A stretch of DNA of 64,000 nucleotides from Tenuibacillus multivorans. GTDB taxonomy: Bacteria; Bacillota; Bacilli; Bacillales; Alkalibacillaceae. A model generated the notes under the pieces. It did no database searches and was not told the origin of the DNA. It was given only the letters and a program-made list of their open reading frames with translations. The translations under genes and the position numbers were made by a program. This document shows, in pieces, positions 43,141-51,605 of the stretch. The DNA lies in the NCBI RefSeq assembly GCF_900103915.1, contig NZ_FNIG01000014.1, positions 1-64,000 on the forward strand, given 5' to 3'. Within the stretch, counting starts at the first letter, position 1; each line of letters starts with the position of its first letter.

Positions 43141-43953
43141 TTAACTTTTAATCTCTTGCTGCTCTTCCCTAAGCCCCCAATGATTCGTCGGACCATGTCC
43201 GCTCCCTAATGGATGGGCATGTTTTAATGCTGCAGTGACAAATTTTTTACTCCTATTAACAGCATCAACTAATGAATGGCCCTGACTTAAATGAGCAGTG
43301 AGTGCTGCTGAATAAGTACATCCCGTTCCATGAGTACTCGTTGTTTGAATACGTTCGGAGGTAAAATGATGGAAGCCCGCCCCATCATATAAAATGTCCG
43401 TGGCTTCTTCATTCAAATGTCCCCCTTTGACGAGAGCCGCTTTAGCGCCAAAGTCCTCTACAATTGTCTGGGCTGCCTTTTTCATATCGTCAAAACTTTC
43501 AATTTTTAATCCTGTTAAAAATTCAGCCTCAGGTATATTAGGTGTTACAACTTCAGTTAGTGGTAATAAATAATCTCTTAAATAATCCCTTGCCTGAACT
43601 TCTATTAAAACGTCCCCACTCGTTGCAACCATAACGGGATCCATAACATAAGGGATTGGGGATCTAGACAGTTTCTCATAAATAACCTCCATCATCTCAA
43701 TCGTCGCAATCATTCCAGTCTTTACGGCATGAACAGGCATATCTGTAAAAACAGATTCTAGCTGTTCATCAATAAAATCAATGGGCAAATGATGGACAGA
43801 TTGTACCCCAGTTGTGTTTTGAGCAACAGCAGAAGTCACAACCGACATACCATAGCTTTTTAATTCCTGGAACGTTTTTAAATCAGCCTGAATACCAGCA
43901 CCACCAGTGGGATCTGTACCTGCTATCGTTAGTGCGCAAAATACGTTTTTCAT
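43141..43953 (-). CDS. thiD: hydroxymethylpyrimidine/phosphomethylpyrimidine kinase
   Basis: 270 residues. Ribokinase-like: N-terminal ALTIAGTDPTGGAGIQADLKTFQEL, KTGM, YVMDPVMVATSGD, TPNIPEAEFLTG, and the anion-hole/catalytic THGTGCTYSAALTA. It phosphorylates HMP and HMP-P. The ATG at 43953 overlaps the tenA stop (ATGA), so translation is coupled. Confidence 0.94.
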   Translation of the reverse strand: MKNVFCALTIAGTDPTGGAGIQADLKTFQELKSYGMSVVTSAVAQNTTGVQSVHHLPIDFIDEQLESVFTDMPVHAVKTGMIATIEMMEVIYEKLSRSPIPYVMDPVMVATSGDVLIEVQARDYLRDYLLPLTEVVTPNIPEAEFLTGLKIESFDDMKKAAQTIVEDFGAKAALVKGGHLNEEATDILYDGAGFHHFTSERIQTTSTHGTGCTYSAALTAHLSQGHSLVDAVNRSKKFVTAALKHAHPLGSGHGPTNHWGLREEQQEIKS

Positions 43954-44639
43954 ATGCGTGACGCCTCCTGTTCGGAAGGCCATGTTTCACAAATGTATGC
44001 CATCTCCCAAAACTTCCATTCCAACTCACAGCTCTTTCGAAAAGCTTCTTTAATTAATTGCTTTTGTTCTTGTGAGACATCCTGTGCTTCCTGATCTAAA
44101 CGATGTCTTAATTCAAGTGTGATTCTTTCGACCTCTTCATCGGCGTAAAAAGTAATCCACTCATAAAACGGATGAGACTTAGTCGGTTTATAAGTTTTTA
44201 ACAATTCTTGGCCAATCTCTAAATATGTCCAAGGACAAGGGAGTAACGCCGCATAGATCTCTGCAATTGTCCCTGTTTGAGCATGATGCATCATGTGCTT
44301 AATGTAATGATCAGCTGTTGGCGGTAATGACGAGCTTTGAAGCGCTTCATATTCAACGCCTACATAATCACAAAAATTGTGGTGTGGATGAACCTCATCA
44401 TTTAAAACAAACCCAATTTGATCAAAGAAAAAACGAATATCATCGCGCGACTTGGCTTTCACCATAGATAAAGCATAAATTTTCATGAAAGCATTTAAAT
44501 ACTCAAAATCTGCCTTCACGTAATGAATAATCGAATCCTTAGGAACATCACCTCTACCAATTCCATCGACAAAAGGGTGCGTGAATATCTTTTGAAAAAC
44601 ATCATCATTTTCTTGACGTAATTGCTCAGTAAAAGTCAT
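43950..44639 (-). CDS. tenA: aminopyrimidine aminohydrolase / thiaminase II (TenA)
   Basis: 229 residues. Salvages HMP from thiamine breakdown products. Catalytic cysteine in LLPCPWTYLEIG and the C-terminal glutamate in the FWEMAYICETWP motif; the family aspartate is in YVKADFEYL. First gene after the TPP riboswitch. With thiD and thiE alone in the operon, this locus is set up for pyrimidine salvage rather than de novo synthesis. Confidence 0.93.
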   Translation of the reverse strand: MTFTEQLRQENDDVFQKIFTHPFVDGIGRGDVPKDSIIHYVKADFEYLNAFMKIYALSMVKAKSRDDIRFFFDQIGFVLNDEVHPHHNFCDYVGVEYEALQSSSLPPTADHYIKHMMHHAQTGTIAEIYAALLPCPWTYLEIGQELLKTYKPTKSHPFYEWITFYADEEVERITLELRHRLDQEAQDVSQEQKQLIKEAFRKSCELEWKFWEMAYICETWPSEQEASRI

Positions 44640-44732
44640 TTTAATGGCCTCCTCATTTTTAAATCAAGATTATTGAACAATTAGAAGCATTAAGATCTCC
44701 TCATTACGTCACTCCCGTCTGTCTAGAGGCAC

Positions 44733-44765
44733 AAAAAAACGCCAGGCCAAATAATGGACCTGACG
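44733..44765 (-). terminator. riboswitch-controlled terminator of the thi operon
   Basis: Minus strand: CGTCAGGTCC, a 7-nt loop, GGCCTGGCG followed by seven Ts (44739-44733). Its 5' arm is exactly complementary over 10 nt to the 3' part of the TPP aptamer (TCAGGTCCAT at plus 44821-44830 versus ATGGACCTGA at plus 44754-44763), so terminator and antiterminator are mutually exclusive. Confidence 0.9.
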
Positions 44766-44784
44766 ATTTAGTCATACTTGTATT

Positions 44785-44886
44785 ATAGTCAGCTACTTCC
44801 CTACGCTGGTATTAACCAGATCAGGTCCATAAGAGTCAGAAGCATGCGTACTTCCTCTCAGCCCACGCTTTAGGGCACCCCTAGTA
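44785..44886 (-). ncRNA. TPP riboswitch (thi box)
   Basis: Minus strand carries the THI-box elements in order: GGGTGCCC, GGGCTGAGA, GGACCTGATCTGG and TTAATACCAGCGTAGGGAAG. It precedes the tenA-thiD-thiE operon and a conditional terminator. TPP binding is expected to favour the terminator and switch the operon off. A promoter lies directly upstream (-35 TTGTTA at 44925-44920, 18-bp spacer, -10 TAAAAT at 44901-44896). Confidence 0.97.
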
Positions 44887-44952
44887 GTTCTTATTATTTT
44901 AATTTTTACAATTTTAACATAACAAAGATTATCTACTTTGTCACGTAACTTT

Positions 44953-45729
44953 TTAATATTGGCTGAGAAGTCCCTTTTCCATTGCTACTTTTTCACACCT
45001 CAAATAAACCAATAGTCCTAAAACAATATAGAAAATCGAATTCAAAATTAACGCACTATAATCTAATGCCGTAAAGTCAGTCCAAGTATAACCATGAATC
45101 ATCACATGGCGAATCATGTCCACACCTTTAACAAAAGGAGCGAAGACTAAGTATGGCGCGACTGATAATGGTACAAAGGTTAGACCCATTAAGATGAATT
45201 GTAAGATTTGTAGAAAGGATTGAATTTGCTTAACAATAATGGCTAACCCCGCCAGTAAAAATCCTATACCAACCATACCAATAGTCGTAATTAAAAAGAT
45301 TGGTAATATTAAATCTACCCTAAAATACAACCACTGATTAGCGGTTAACATGGATAAGATGAGGAGAAATATCACAATAGTTCCATTTAAAAAGAAATTG
45401 GCTGTAATTCTGGCTAGTAATATTCTCCACATACCTTTAGGCGACATAAATAGCTGTTCTAATGTTCCCCGTTGAGCTTCTATTAATATAGTGAAGCCAA
45501 GGTCTTGTAAGGTCATTAGCATAAAGAACCATATGACATAGTTTACAATAACATATTGAATATTTGTATCAGCCATCTGCGGATCCCCAACTACATGAAT
45601 ACCTAATAACATGGCCAGAAAGATAAAGTAAAAGGTTAAAATCATACTAATGGTATTCGGATAATAACGTTTAAGTTCGATAAATTCTTTACGAGTATTC
45701 GCATTAACTAGATGCCAGAACTGTTTCAT
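44953..45729 (-). CDS. ABC-2 type exporter permease
   Basis: 258 residues with six membrane segments. N-terminal KQFWHLVNANTRKEFIELKRYYPNTISMI and central FTILIEAQRGTLEQLFMSPKGMWRILLARI are typical ABC-2 permease features. It starts 26 bp inside the preceding ATPase gene but with its own AAGGAGGG site. Substrate unknown. Confidence 0.87.
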   Translation of the reverse strand: MKQFWHLVNANTRKEFIELKRYYPNTISMILTFYFIFLAMLLGIHVVGDPQMADTNIQYVIVNYVIWFFMLMTLQDLGFTILIEAQRGTLEQLFMSPKGMWRILLARITANFFLNGTIVIFLLILSMLTANQWLYFRVDLILPIFLITTIGMVGIGFLLAGLAIIVKQIQSFLQILQFILMGLTFVPLSVAPYLVFAPFVKGVDMIRHVMIHGYTWTDFTALDYSALILNSIFYIVLGLLVYLRCEKVAMEKGLLSQY

Positions 45730-46684
45730 TCTCCGAACCCTCCTTAATCAGTTTCATAAACACTTGCTCAAAATCAACCGTTGTTCGGTCAATTTTTTCA
45801 ATATGGGTTTGTTCTTCTTTTAAAATATCCATCATGATATAGAGATCATCGTCTTTTTCTAACGTTATTTCTATTTGATTTTCATTAATGTGGTATATTG
45901 GGAAGTTTTCTTGAATAGCCATTTTTTGATGCTCTGTTAGTTCATCAGTAATGGTGAAACAATAAGCCCGAGATTCGAATAGTTTTATAAGGTTATCTAC
46001 TTTTTCATCGGCAATGACTTTGCCACCGTTAATAATAACCGTTCGTTCACAAAGGTCTTGAACAACAGGCATGTCATGTGTACTAATGATAATCGTTTTT
46101 CCTTGCTCCTTTACAATTCGCTTTAACATCTCCCGAACTTCATAGCCTGTTTCAACATCTAATCCTAATGTAGGTTCATCAAGTAATAGCACTTCTGTAT
46201 CCGCGAGTAAAGCAACCGCTATCGCTAACTTTTGCTGCATCCCGCGAGATAAACTACTAACGAGTTCATTCTCCTTACTCTTTAAATTAAACAAGTCGAG
46301 TAACTCATTAATTTTGCCTTGTGCTTGTTTACGACTGACGCCCCTGTTACCGATAAAATACTCAAGATTTTCTTTTACAGTTAAACGCCAATATAAATTC
46401 CTGTTCCCCTCTAAGACTGCACTTATGTCATTCAAGGCTTTTAACCGATTTTTACTTGAATCCAAACCATTTATATAAACGGCTCCTCCATTAGGCTTTA
46501 ATAAACCACAAATTGACTTAATCGTTGTCGTTTTGCCCGCTCCGTTTGGCCCTAACAAGCCTAGGATTTCGCCCCGATATACATCAAAACTAACGCCATC
46601 AACTGCTTGAACTAATTCCTTCATTTTTCTCTTTTTATAAATCTTTTGTAGGTCTTTTACCTCAATAATTTTCTCTTTTTCCAA
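45704..46684 (-). CDS. ABC transporter ATP-binding protein
   Basis: 326 residues. Walker A GPNGAGKTT, signature LSRGMQQK (an R replaces the usual second G, common in this exporter class), Walker B LLLDEPTLGLD, and a C-terminal accessory domain of about 90 residues. TTG at 46684 after AAAGGAGTG is used; upstream codons to 46801 lack a ribosome binding site. Cotranscribed with the overlapping permease. Confidence 0.9.
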   Translation of the reverse strand: MEKEKIIEVKDLQKIYKKRKMKELVQAVDGVSFDVYRGEILGLLGPNGAGKTTTIKSICGLLKPNGGAVYINGLDSSKNRLKALNDISAVLEGNRNLYWRLTVKENLEYFIGNRGVSRKQAQGKINELLDLFNLKSKENELVSSLSRGMQQKLAIAVALLADTEVLLLDEPTLGLDVETGYEVREMLKRIVKEQGKTIIISTHDMPVVQDLCERTVIINGGKVIADEKVDNLIKLFESRAYCFTITDELTEHQKMAIQENFPIYHINENQIEITLEKDDDLYIMMDILKEEQTHIEKIDRTTVDFEQVFMKLIKEGSENETVLASS

Positions 46685-46799
46685 TCGGCACACTCCTTTA
46701 TTTTTCCAAATATTTAAAACTATTATATCAGAAATATTCAGAAAAGTGATACAGCCTTGAGTGTGTTTGTTATTCAGACTAGAGACTGAGTTAAAAACC

Positions 46800-46839
46800 A
46801 AAAATATCCCTGAAAGATTGATTTATCTTTCAGGGATAT
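46800..46839 (-). terminator. terminator of the acyl-CoA synthetase gene
   Basis: Minus strand: ATATCCCTGAAAGAT, loop AAATCA, ATCTTTCAGGGATAT followed by TTTT. A 15-bp perfect stem. Confidence 0.94.
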
Positions 46840-46844
46840 CATCC

Positions 46845-48326
46845 TTATACCTTTGAGTATTCTTGAATAAGTAACGTTTTGCTAATTTTGCCGACGTGTG
46901 TTTTGGGAAGCTCATCGATAATGAAAAACTTTTTCGGAATTTTATAGCGACTCAATTTTTCGCCACAATAAGCGGCAAGTTCTTCTTTTGTCATGTTTTC
47001 ATTTAATGAGACAAATGCGGCCACCATCTCGCCCCATTTATCGTGTGGAAGACCAACAACTGCGACTTCGTTCACTTTTTCATGTGATTGTAATAAGTGC
47101 TCAATTTCCAGTGGGTACACATTTTCCCCGCCTGTAATAATCATCTCTTTTTTCCGACCCGCAATATAGACAAAACCTTCTTCATCTTTTCGAGCAAGAT
47201 CTCCTGTTTTAAACCAGTCCTGATAGAATGCTATTTCCGTTGCCGCATCATTATTCCAATAATATTCAAATAGATGCTTACCTTTCAGCCAGAGCTCACC
47301 CACTTCGCCGACATCAACCTCTTGGCTATTATCACCTACGATTTTGATATCATTAAACATCATAGCTCGACCTACCGACCCTGGATATTCCTTAGCGTCA
47401 TCTGGATCTATATAAAAATTATTCGGTCCCGCTTCAGTCAGTCCGTACCCTTCTTTAAATGGTAGTCCTTGCTTATGAAAGGCTTGATAGATTGTTAATG
47501 GGCAAGGTGCACCGCCTGATAAGAATACCTTCATATCAGGGAACTCCGTTTGCTTAAATTCATCGGTTTGAATAATCATATGGTACATCGTTGGAATAAA
47601 TAAAACGGTCGTACAACGATAATGAATTAAATCATGAACTGCTTTAATTGGATCAAAATTAGCCCGCAGTACAACTGTTCCACCAGATAATAAAACCGGG
47701 ATCGTTAACGCATTCAAACCACCCGTATGAAACATCGGAATGGTCGTCAATGTGCAATCCTCCTGATTCAAATTCCAACTAACAATCGTATTAATCGCAT
47801 TCCAAAATATCGACTGATGACTCAAAACAGCGCCTTTTGGCTTACCTGTTGTCCCACCCGTATAGATCATCGCTAACGGATCTTGTTCCTGTATATTGGG
47901 TTGAGGTAAAACAACATTTTCGGTAAATAATTGATCCACATAATCATTCGAACGAATATTAAGCGAAACATCCAGCCACTCATGTTCCCTCATGAAGTCT
48001 CCATGGACGGCAATAAGTTTCGGTTCTGAATCATTAACAACATATTCTAATTCATTTGATGATAATCGCCAATTTAACGGAACGAAAATGGCTCCAATTT
48101 TCATACAAGCGAATAAAAAATCTAAATAACTAATATGATTAGGGGCTAACAGTGCAACTCGATCTCCCTTTTTAATATCGTGATAGATGAAACATTTAGC
48201 CAAAATTTCAGCACGATTATTCATATCCTTAAATGACCATTGATCATTAGACTCTGCATCAATAAGTGCTATATCGTTTGCAAAAAGCTGTGCCCGTTTA
48301 CTAATCCAATCTATCTCTACTGGCAC
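46845..48326 (-). CDS. acyl-CoA synthetase (AMP-binding family)
   Basis: 493 residues. ANL-superfamily ligase: P-loop YTGGTTGKPKGAVLSH (about 165-180), FLSGGAP, YGLTEAGP, TGD, hinge GRKKEMIITGGENVYP, and the C-terminal catalytic lysine in LPKTHVGKISK. Activates a carboxylic acid to its CoA thioester; chain length cannot be deduced. GTG at 48326 is chosen, 9 nt from AAGGGG; two in-frame starts further upstream are too close. Its promoter carries the same 11-bp direct repeats as the liv operon, so the two are probably co-regulated. Confidence 0.88.
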   Translation of the reverse strand: MPVEIDWISKRAQLFANDIALIDAESNDQWSFKDMNNRAEILAKCFIYHDIKKGDRVALLAPNHISYLDFLFACMKIGAIFVPLNWRLSSNELEYVVNDSEPKLIAVHGDFMREHEWLDVSLNIRSNDYVDQLFTENVVLPQPNIQEQDPLAMIYTGGTTGKPKGAVLSHQSIFWNAINTIVSWNLNQEDCTLTTIPMFHTGGLNALTIPVLLSGGTVVLRANFDPIKAVHDLIHYRCTTVLFIPTMYHMIIQTDEFKQTEFPDMKVFLSGGAPCPLTIYQAFHKQGLPFKEGYGLTEAGPNNFYIDPDDAKEYPGSVGRAMMFNDIKIVGDNSQEVDVGEVGELWLKGKHLFEYYWNNDAATEIAFYQDWFKTGDLARKDEEGFVYIAGRKKEMIITGGENVYPLEIEHLLQSHEKVNEVAVVGLPHDKWGEMVAAFVSLNENMTKEELAAYCGEKLSRYKIPKKFFIIDELPKTHVGKISKTLLIQEYSKV

Positions 48327-48370
48327 ACTCACCAACCCCTTCCATAAAACTATTAATTTTTATCTTATAG

Positions 48371-48403
48371 AAAGGGGTTACAAACGAGTTACAAAGGGAA
48401 TTG
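48371..48403 (-). promoter_or_regulatory. 11-bp direct repeats at the acyl-CoA synthetase promoter
   Basis: On the minus strand: a degenerate unit CAATTCCCTTT (48403-48393), then GTAACTCGTTT (48392-48382) and GTAACCCCTTT (48381-48371), three tandem 11-bp units. The heptamers GTAACYC are separated by 4 bp. Five to seven bp further on are -10-like sequences TATAAG/TAAGAT (48369-48362). The same heptamer occurs twice before livJ. Candidate operator for the SARP-type regulator encoded at 56545-59775. Confidence 0.7.
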
Positions 48404-48440
48404 TCAATGATTATACGTATAGTTTAGACGCGAAAGCCAG

Positions 48441-48684
48441 TTTTCTTTAAAGGCTCTTTTCGTAAATGTTGTTTCTATATAGCATGATATTGATTCGCTA
48501 TCTGCGGACGCTTTCCGTGGGCACGGCCTCAACTTCCCAAAGCTCACTACCGTTCGCTTTGCGTGATTTTCGGCTCGTGCTGGAGTCGTCGCCTATCGCT
48601 CATCAATATTATTTCACCCATTATCTGATCATTGGTTCTAAAAACAACAACAAATACGAAAACAGCCTCTTTAAAAGTAAAAAA
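48441..48684. mobile_element. MITE-like non-coding repeat element with long terminal inverted repeats
   Basis: The left end (48441-48480; core AAAGGCTCTTTTCGTAAATG) is an imperfect inverted copy of the right end (48636-48684; reverse complement core AAAGAGGCTGTTTTCGTATT). Inside is a second inverted pair around ATATTGAT (48487/48601) and a GC-richer centre containing GCGGACGCTTTCCGTGGGC. Similar GACGCTTTCCGCGGGC elements are dispersed in many Bacillaceae genomes. No coding capacity; a 90-codon frame across it is spurious. Confidence 0.72.
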
Positions 48685-48700
48685 CCCGCGAGCTTCGCGG
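48679..48700 (-). terminator. terminator of the liv-KAS-hydrolase-reductase operon
   Basis: Minus strand: CCGCGA-AGC-TCGCGG followed by G and TTTTTT (48684-48679). The T run coincides with the right end of the MITE-like element. Confidence 0.9.
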
Positions 48701-48708
48701 ATTCTTGC

Positions 48709-49452
48709 TTACATCATAATGCCACCATCAACATGTAAAACATGACCATTGACGTAATCGGATTCATCTGACGCTAAATATAAATAGGCATGAGCAATGT
48801 CACGTGGCTTACCCAATCTCCCCATCGGAACCTGTTTTTTCATGGCATCGACAACATGATCTGGCACTGATTCAACCATCGCTGTCTCTGTAAAGCCTGG
48901 AGCAACCGCATTTACATTAATATTTTTCCGAGCAAGCTCCTTTGCCCAAGTTTTCGTTAATCCGATTAAGCCTGCTTTTGCTGCGGCATAATTAGATTGA
49001 CCGACATTACCATACGCTCCCGATACGGATGATGTATTAATGACTTTACCTTTTCCTTTTTCAACCAAATAAGATAAAACGGCTTGAGTACAATGGAAAA
49101 CACCCGTTAGATTCACATCAATCACTTGTTTAAATTGTTCAGGTGTCATTTTAGACAGCATGGCATCCCGAGTAATGCCGGCATTATTCACTAAAATGTC
49201 AATGCCACCGTAAATGTTACGTGTCTGCTCAACCATTTGATCGACACTGCTACGATCTGCTACATTAACTTGAATAAATCTTACATCAAATCCTTGATTC
49301 TTTAAATCCTTTTCTCGATTCTGACCTGTCTTTTGGTCAAAATCTGCCAGAACTACTTTGGCACCTTCCTTGGCAAAAAGCTGTGCTGCCTCAAATCCAA
49401 TTCCATTTGCACTCCCTGTAATGATGGCTACTTTATCTTGTAATCGTCCCAT
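48709..49452 (-). CDS. FabG/PhaB-like 3-oxoacyl reductase (SDR)
   Basis: 247 residues. Classical SDR: TGSANGIG cofactor loop (12-19), NNAG, catalytic Ser-Tyr-Lys in SSVSGAYGNVGQSNYAAAK, and PGFTETAM. Sequence character matches 3-oxoacyl-ACP reductases and acetoacetyl-CoA reductases. It is outside any fab operon and last in the operon with the FabH-like enzyme and an alpha/beta hydrolase, so it probably reduces a 3-oxoacyl intermediate there; this is inference. Confidence 0.88.
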   Translation of the reverse strand: MGRLQDKVAIITGSANGIGFEAAQLFAKEGAKVVLADFDQKTGQNREKDLKNQGFDVRFIQVNVADRSSVDQMVEQTRNIYGGIDILVNNAGITRDAMLSKMTPEQFKQVIDVNLTGVFHCTQAVLSYLVEKGKGKVINTSSVSGAYGNVGQSNYAAAKAGLIGLTKTWAKELARKNINVNAVAPGFTETAMVESVPDHVVDAMKKQVPMGRLGKPRDIAHAYLYLASDESDYVNGHVLHVDGGIMM

Positions 49453-49464
49453 TGTAATCTCCTT

Positions 49465-50361
49465 TCAATTTGTCAAAAAATCTTCTATGGTATGCCTTAA
49501 TTGTTTTAAATCATCGACAAGTGGTGAATGACCACAGCTCTCTAACAATTTGAACGTAGCGCGTTCACCTAAGTCTTCCAAAAGCTCATTTGTCATTGGT
49601 TCTGTCACAACTAAATCGTTCTCACCGCGCATAACTAAAACCGGTATATCAATTTGGTCAACCTCACCTGTACCGTCACTTAGCCCGTTATGCTGATGAC
49701 TTATATTAAATATATTCAAAGCCTGATAGATTTCCGCTAAATTCCGTTGGGTAAGCATATCATTTAAATATTCATCATATTTGACTTCATCAGGTTGGTT
49801 ATGGACATAAATTAATTGATTCCACATCATCTTTAAAAATTCCTTGTCCTGACGATCATAGGCACCTTGAACGGCTTGGGTTTTTCCCGTATCCTGACGT
49901 ACCTCATGAAGTGTTTTTAGACGATGGCTTAAATCTGGTAACCCATCAGATCCCGTTCCATAAAACGGAAACCCACGCGTCGACCCTGAGGCAAGTAATA
50001 CTAGTTTTTCACAAGGATGATCGTAGTCAGCACAATATTGTAAAGAGACAGCACCGCCCATTGACCACCCAATTAGTGCATAAGGCTCTAAACCCAACGC
50101 TTCAATAAATTGTTTCACCGTTTTACTCAAATCTCTTATGGAACGAATTTCGTTATGATAGGTTGATTCACCAAATCCCGGTAAATCAATCGCATATAAT
50201 TTATATTGCGAATCGAGTACATCCATTAATAGATCCCAATGTTTTGAAGACGTCATATTACCATGAATGAGTAGAACAACCTTCTCCCCTCCTTCACGTC
50301 CCCGATAAGCGACATTTTCACCATTCGGTAAAGCAACTTGACTCAATTCTACTTCTACCAC
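49465..50361 (-). CDS. alpha/beta hydrolase
   Basis: 298 residues. Nucleophile elbow GWSMGG (Ser about residue 100), oxyanion-hole HGNMTSS, acid aspartate in MRGENDLVV and histidine in SCGHSPLVDD. Family members include esterases, thioesterases and C-C bond hydrolases. GTG at 50361 is chosen since AGGGTGG lies about 5 nt upstream. It sits 12-21 bp from its neighbours in the operon. Confidence 0.87.
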   Translation of the reverse strand: MVEVELSQVALPNGENVAYRGREGGEKVVLLIHGNMTSSKHWDLLMDVLDSQYKLYAIDLPGFGESTYHNEIRSIRDLSKTVKQFIEALGLEPYALIGWSMGGAVSLQYCADYDHPCEKLVLLASGSTRGFPFYGTGSDGLPDLSHRLKTLHEVRQDTGKTQAVQGAYDRQDKEFLKMMWNQLIYVHNQPDEVKYDEYLNDMLTQRNLAEIYQALNIFNISHQHNGLSDGTGEVDQIDIPVLVMRGENDLVVTEPMTNELLEDLGERATFKLLESCGHSPLVDDLKQLRHTIEDFLTN

Positions 50362-50382
50362 AACAACCACCCTTTCATATTT

Positions 50383-51390
50383 TTATATCCCCCATCGAAT
50401 CACATTAGCTCCCCAGGCATAGCCAATACCAGCACTCACGAAAACGACAACATCGCCATCCTTTAACTGACCTTTTTCTAAGGCTAATTCTAGTGAAATG
50501 ATCTGATCCATTTGACCAATATGACCATAGTCTTCGAGATAAATAGATTGCCCTAATGATAAGCCCAATTCATTTAACACGAATTCATGCGCTGAACGCT
50601 TCATATGTAATAAGGCAACATAATTAATATCCGCATCCTGATAACCACTCCGATGAATGGCATCTCGTATCACCTTGATAAAGTTCTGCATCGACTTTTC
50701 TTCTAAACGTTTTTTCATTCCATCGGGATCAAGTACATCAAGTTGGTATAAATGATTATCTAATACTTCTTTCGACATTGGATTTTTTGTTCCTCCACCA
50801 ACCACGACGACATCTTCAGAAAAAGTCCCATCTGTAATGATCGTACTTTCTAGTAATTGGTTTCTGTCATAATCGCGCTGTAAAATCATCGCAGCTCCAC
50901 CGGCACCTAAGTTATACATAAAACGCGTGCGCGGATTCTCGTAATCAATAAAATCAACATTTCGATACCCACCAGCTAATAAAACGGTATTAATTCGCGA
51001 ATCGGCGATCATCATATCCTTCGCAACTTTCATCGCCATAATCGCCGTTCCACATCGGAGCTGCACGTCAAACGCCCATGCATTCATACACCCTAGCTTT
51101 TCCTGTGTAAAAATCCCAGCTGTCCACAGTGGATATTCTTTATGCTCTTCGCCTATATAAATAACTAAATCAATGTCCTCCGGTTTAACATCACACGCTT
51201 GAAATGCCTGCTGAGCGGCCCATACTCCCATTTCAGCCGTATGATCTTTAGGTCCAGGAATCGGCTTTTGATTAATTCCGAGCTTTTGTTCCACAATTTT
51301 TTGCGGAATCCCTGAATGCTTAGCCAACTCTCTTGAAGTCATCCTATGCTCAGGGATATAAATACCAGTTGATACAACGCCTACTTGCAT
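50383..51390 (-). CDS. FabH-like 3-oxoacyl synthase III (thiolase fold)
   Basis: 335 residues. KAS III fold with catalytic C113 in DVQLRCGTAIMAM and H262 in ALLHMKRS. The third residue, Asn in the GNTS motif of FabH, is replaced by H290 in EDYGHIGQ. It lacks the usual FabH operon context and sits behind an ABC importer. It probably condenses or cleaves acyl-CoA units other than those of fatty-acid initiation. ATG at 51390 after AGGAGTGAGGAG, inside the 3' end of the preceding small ORF. Substrate unknown. Confidence 0.82.
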   Translation of the reverse strand: MQVGVVSTGIYIPEHRMTSRELAKHSGIPQKIVEQKLGINQKPIPGPKDHTAEMGVWAAQQAFQACDVKPEDIDLVIYIGEEHKEYPLWTAGIFTQEKLGCMNAWAFDVQLRCGTAIMAMKVAKDMMIADSRINTVLLAGGYRNVDFIDYENPRTRFMYNLGAGGAAMILQRDYDRNQLLESTIITDGTFSEDVVVVGGGTKNPMSKEVLDNHLYQLDVLDPDGMKKRLEEKSMQNFIKVIRDAIHRSGYQDADINYVALLHMKRSAHEFVLNELGLSLGQSIYLEDYGHIGQMDQIISLELALEKGQLKDGDVVVFVSAGIGYAWGANVIRWGI

Positions 51391-51396
51391 CGCTCC

Positions 51397-51576
51397 TCAC
51401 TCCTTTCTTTCATGCTTGGAAACCAATAGTTTGATATGTTCAAACGCATCATCTAATTGATCAAAATAAAGGTCCTGATTACTTTGAACATGCGTTAATT
51501 TGACTTTAATATGGGATTCTTCCTCCGAAACATGTTGGCATCTAACGATAAATGATGTGATAGGGTCAAGAGACAT
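51397..51576 (-). CDS. 59-residue protein of unknown function in the liv operon
   Basis: Starts MSLDPITSFIVRCQHVSEEESHIKV and ends HIKLLVSKHERKE. A very strong ribosome binding site AAGGAGGATATTC precedes the ATG. It fills the 215-bp space between livM and the FabH-like gene, ending 6 bp before the latter and containing its ribosome binding site. The composition (beta strand, acidic loop, amphipathic helix) suggests a small folded domain. No family is recognised; it may be a subunit or partner of the FabH-like enzyme. Confidence 0.72.
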   Translation of the reverse strand: MSLDPITSFIVRCQHVSEEESHIKVKLTHVQSNQDLYFDQLDDAFEHIKLLVSKHERKE

Positions 51577-51605
51577 GAATATCCTCCTTATGATTTAAAA
51601 AACGA

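Noticed and set aside
48466-48738. 90-codon ORF across the repeat element
   Set aside because: It lies entirely in the MITE-like element and the following terminator, with no ribosome binding site.
46845-51390. Naming the four enzymes OleA-OleD
   Set aside because: Superfamilies agree, but the hydrolase has a Ser nucleophile (GWSMGG), the SDR is a classical FabG type rather than an extended one, the ligase has canonical acyl-CoA synthetase motifs, and the thiolase-fold protein lacks the usual Asn.
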